DNA of 64,000 nt from Oceanobacillus sojae (lineage in GTDB: Bacteria > Bacillota > Bacilli > Bacillales > Amphibacillaceae): assembly GCF_007991515.1 (NCBI RefSeq), contig NZ_BJYM01000010.1, positions 124,001 through 188,000 of the forward strand, given 5' to 3'. The position numbers and the translations under genes are program-made. Positions within the stretch are counted from its first letter, which is position 1, and each line of letters starts with the position of its first letter. The notes beneath the pieces are model-generated. The model had not been told where the DNA came from. It saw nothing but the letters and a program-made list of their open reading frames with translations, and made no database searches. Below, one piece after another: positions 62,587 to 64,000 of this stretch.

Positions 62587-63051
62587 GTGAAAAAGCAGAG
62601 GCATGATGGTTTGAAACCATTATCACATCACCATCATCATGCGTTAGTACAAGCGATGGAATTAAAGCAGGCCGGTACAGAAAAGACAGATAAATCATTA
62701 GGACAATTTATTCGGGGTCTTATTGATTATTGGGAAAAGGATGCTGTTCATCATTTTCGGGATGAAGAAGAAGTTTTGCTGCCCCTTTATGATGTATTTG
62801 CTGAAAAACCAGATACTGAATTAATGAAAGAAATGCTTTATCAGCATCTACAAATTCGCGGACTCATTTATGCTATACGAGAAAACAAGGAAGATCCATA
62901 TGAAAAGATGAATCGTCTTGGTGAGCTTTTAGAGAACAATGTTCGTTTTGAGGAAAGAGAGATATTTCCAATAATAGAGGAAGCTGTTCCGGATAAATAT
63001 CTGCATCAAGTATACGGAAAATTCCATCGTGATTCTTATAGCGGTTTTTAA
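62587..63051 (+). CDS. Hemerythrin-like (HHE) domain protein
   Basis: 154 residues, helical. The metal-binding histidines and carboxylates appear in order: LSHHHHHALVQAM near residue 13, VHHFRDEEEVLLPLY near 53, YQHLQIRGLIYAI near 83, and VRFEEREIFPIIEE near 117. It would bind a di-iron centre in a four-helix bundle and may sense or handle oxygen, nitric oxide or iron. GTG 62587 is chosen because GGAGGTG lies upstream; the longer frame overlaps the intergenic region. Monocistronic with a terminator. Confidence 0.82.
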   Translation: MKKQRHDGLKPLSHHHHHALVQAMELKQAGTEKTDKSLGQFIRGLIDYWEKDAVHHFRDEEEVLLPLYDVFAEKPDTELMKEMLYQHLQIRGLIYAIRENKEDPYEKMNRLGELLENNVRFEEREIFPIIEEAVPDKYLHQVYGKFHRDSYSGF

Positions 63052-63061
63052 ATAATTGAAG

Positions 63062-63106
63062 AAATGCTGATTGTGGGAAGTTTATCCCTTAATCAGCATT
63101 TTTATC
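63062..63106 (+). terminator. Rho-independent terminator
   Basis: AAATGCTGATT pairs with AATCAGCATTT around an 18-base loop, then TTTATC. Confidence 0.75.
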
Positions 63107-63268
63107 TGATGGTTCCCTTTTTATCCTGTCGGGCAGAACAGGAATCACAAATTTTAATCTTTAGAACGTGATAAGTGGTAAATAAATCAAATAATGAACT
63201 GGAAAATGTTTAACTAATCGATAGAAGGTGAATATAGTACTAAAGTCGTTAACAGGAGAGGAATTTTT

Positions 63269-63604
63269 ATGGAGTATTTAGAAAGGGACAATTTAAAAAG
63301 AATAGCAAAATGGGGGAAATTAGTTGGTGTGACATCCATTATATTCAGCTCATTATCTATTATTGTAAGTTTCTTTGGGAGCCTCGGCGGAATTATCGGT
63401 GGTGTGACGGGAATTATAACGGGTTATCTCTTTTATCAGACAGGTGTGGAAGCTTCCAATATTATATCTTCAGATGATTTAACAGCAGGTAACGTGAATG
63501 AGCTGTTAAATAAGTACGGGAATTTATTATTAATCATGGGGATTTTAACAATTATTTCATTAGTATTGATTATCCCGTCAATTATTATATTACTATCCAT
63601 GTGA
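63269..63604 (+). CDS. Small membrane protein (DUF5362-like)
   Basis: 111 residues. It starts MEYLERDNLKRIAKWGKLVG and has three or four hydrophobic segments: VTSIIFSSLSIIVSFFGSLG, GIIGGVTGIITGYLFYQTG and LLLIMGILTIISLVLIIPSI. The layout (charged start, Gly-rich double helix, NELLNKYGNLL link, final helix) resembles DUF5362 proteins. Role unknown. AGGAGAGG precedes the start. Confidence 0.65.
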   Translation: MEYLERDNLKRIAKWGKLVGVTSIIFSSLSIIVSFFGSLGGIIGGVTGIITGYLFYQTGVEASNIISSDDLTAGNVNELLNKYGNLLLIMGILTIISLVLIIPSIIILLSM

Positions 63605-63645
63605 TAAAAAAGAGAATAAGGTATTTCGCTGACTCGATTAAAAAT

Positions 63646-63677
63646 GCTGATGGAAGGGCAGACCGCCCTCCATCAGC
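63646..63677. other. Stable hairpin between genes
   Basis: GCTGATGGAAGGGC at 63646-63659 pairs with GCCCTCCATCAGC at 63665-63677 with one bulge. No T-run follows. Perhaps a processing or stabilising stem. Confidence 0.45.
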
Positions 63678-63728
63678 TGTAATTCTATATGAGTCAGCAA
63701 TATAGTTGCGGGTGAGGGAGAGGTTTTT

Positions 63729-64000
63729 GTGAGTGAAATACATATAAAGACTTTTCCGCAAGAAGATATAGCGGAGATTGTTGACTTGTTTTACGCTACA
63801 GTAGAGGAAGTAAATCGAGCAGATTACAGTGAGGAGGAAATTGCCGCCTAGGCTCCTGCAGAAGAGAAAGAGAATATATTAAAGGAATGGGGAGCTTCTC
63901 TATTGAAAAATCAAACCTTCGTCGCAAAAATAAAGGAGCAGATTGTCGGTTTTGCTGACATTCGAGCTGACGGTTATTTAGACCGCCTGTATGTACATAA
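63729..64000 (+). pseudogene. GNAT acetyltransferase with an in-frame TAG (continues beyond the window)
   Basis: GTG 63729, with GGGAGAGG upstream, opens SEIHIKTFPQEDIAEIVDLF and YATVEEVNRADYSEEEIAA, then TAG at 63849-63851. The same frame continues APAEEKENILKEWGASLLKN and TFVAKIKEQIVGFADIRADG, then YLDRLYVH at the window edge. In this acetyltransferase branch the stop position usually holds tryptophan (EIAAWAP), so TGG to TAG is the likely change. Without suppression only 40 residues would be made. Confidence 0.8.

Noticed and set aside
1..64000. CRISPR arrays, toxin-antitoxin pairs, restriction systems, prophage
   Set aside because: No regularly spaced repeats, Cas, methylase-nuclease or phage structural genes were seen on either strand.

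Overview
The window looks like a chromosome segment of a low-GC, spore-forming, halotolerant Bacillaceae of the Oceanobacillus/Virgibacillus kind. This is inferred, not measured. The signs are strong Gram-positive ribosome binding sites (AAGGAGG-like), frequent GTG and TTG starts, lipobox lipoproteins, two osmoprotectant systems (a BCCT carrier and an OpuC-type ABC transporter), a TPP riboswitch on a thiWDME operon, Fur-like and ArgR-like boxes, a Gly/Pro-rich coat-like protein and a lone tRNA-Ala(GGC). No rRNA, prophage, CRISPR array or intact transposase is seen.

Layout. 0-3.6 kb: siderophore uptake, with a binding lipoprotein divergent from two FecCD permeases and a ferredoxin-NADP reductase-like flavoprotein around a Fur-like box. 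3.6-8.2 kb: small housekeeping genes (DUF188, three acetyltransferase or DUF genes, an rRNA methyltransferase) and argF behind tandem ARG boxes. 8.2-14.8 kb: amidohydrolase, S9 peptidase and two tandem-duplicated peptide-type binding lipoproteins. 15.4-18.6 kb: hom-thrC-thrB. 19-23.2 kb: MFS exporter, a YisP-like prenyl-diphosphate enzyme and an OpuD-type carrier. 23.3-27.4 kb: coat-like protein, then thiW-thiD-thiM-thiE under a TPP riboswitch. A Bacillaceae-type interspersed repeat sits in the leader between the riboswitch terminator and thiW.

27.5-30.3 kb: an unusual regulator in which a degenerate ABC ATPase is fused to a LytTR DNA-binding domain, followed by an ABC-2 exporter. 30.5-32.1 kb: decayed genes. 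32.3-35.7 kb: OpuC-type transporter. 36.5-39.6 kb: SgrR-like regulator divergent from an MFS exporter. 39.8-40.3 kb: an IS200/IS605-like end with an omega-RNA-like hairpin series, lying inside what looks like a broken DUF2569 gene. 40.3-47.4 kb: LysR regulator with a MetE-C-like methyltransferase, an efflux pump, an aminoglycoside-phosphotransferase-like kinase, a frameshifted nucleotidyltransferase and a NUDIX hydrolase.

47.5-50.5 kb holds the most interesting system: an NAD(P)H:FMN reductase, a second reductase fused to a PAS domain and ending in two tandem ApbE flavinylation motifs, and an ApbE flavin transferase with no signal peptide. The unit is read from a promoter whose -10 box is overlapped by an OhrR-like palindrome. 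It looks like a cytoplasmic, redox-regulated, covalently flavinylated reductase module. 51-64 kb: AEC transporter, MsrA, tRNA-Ala, DUF4317, MFS pump, AraC regulator, YhdT-PanF pantothenate uptake and a hemerythrin-like protein, interspersed with several more broken small genes.

A recurring theme is gene decay. At least eight small accessory genes carry in-frame stops or frameshifts while neighbouring core genes are intact.
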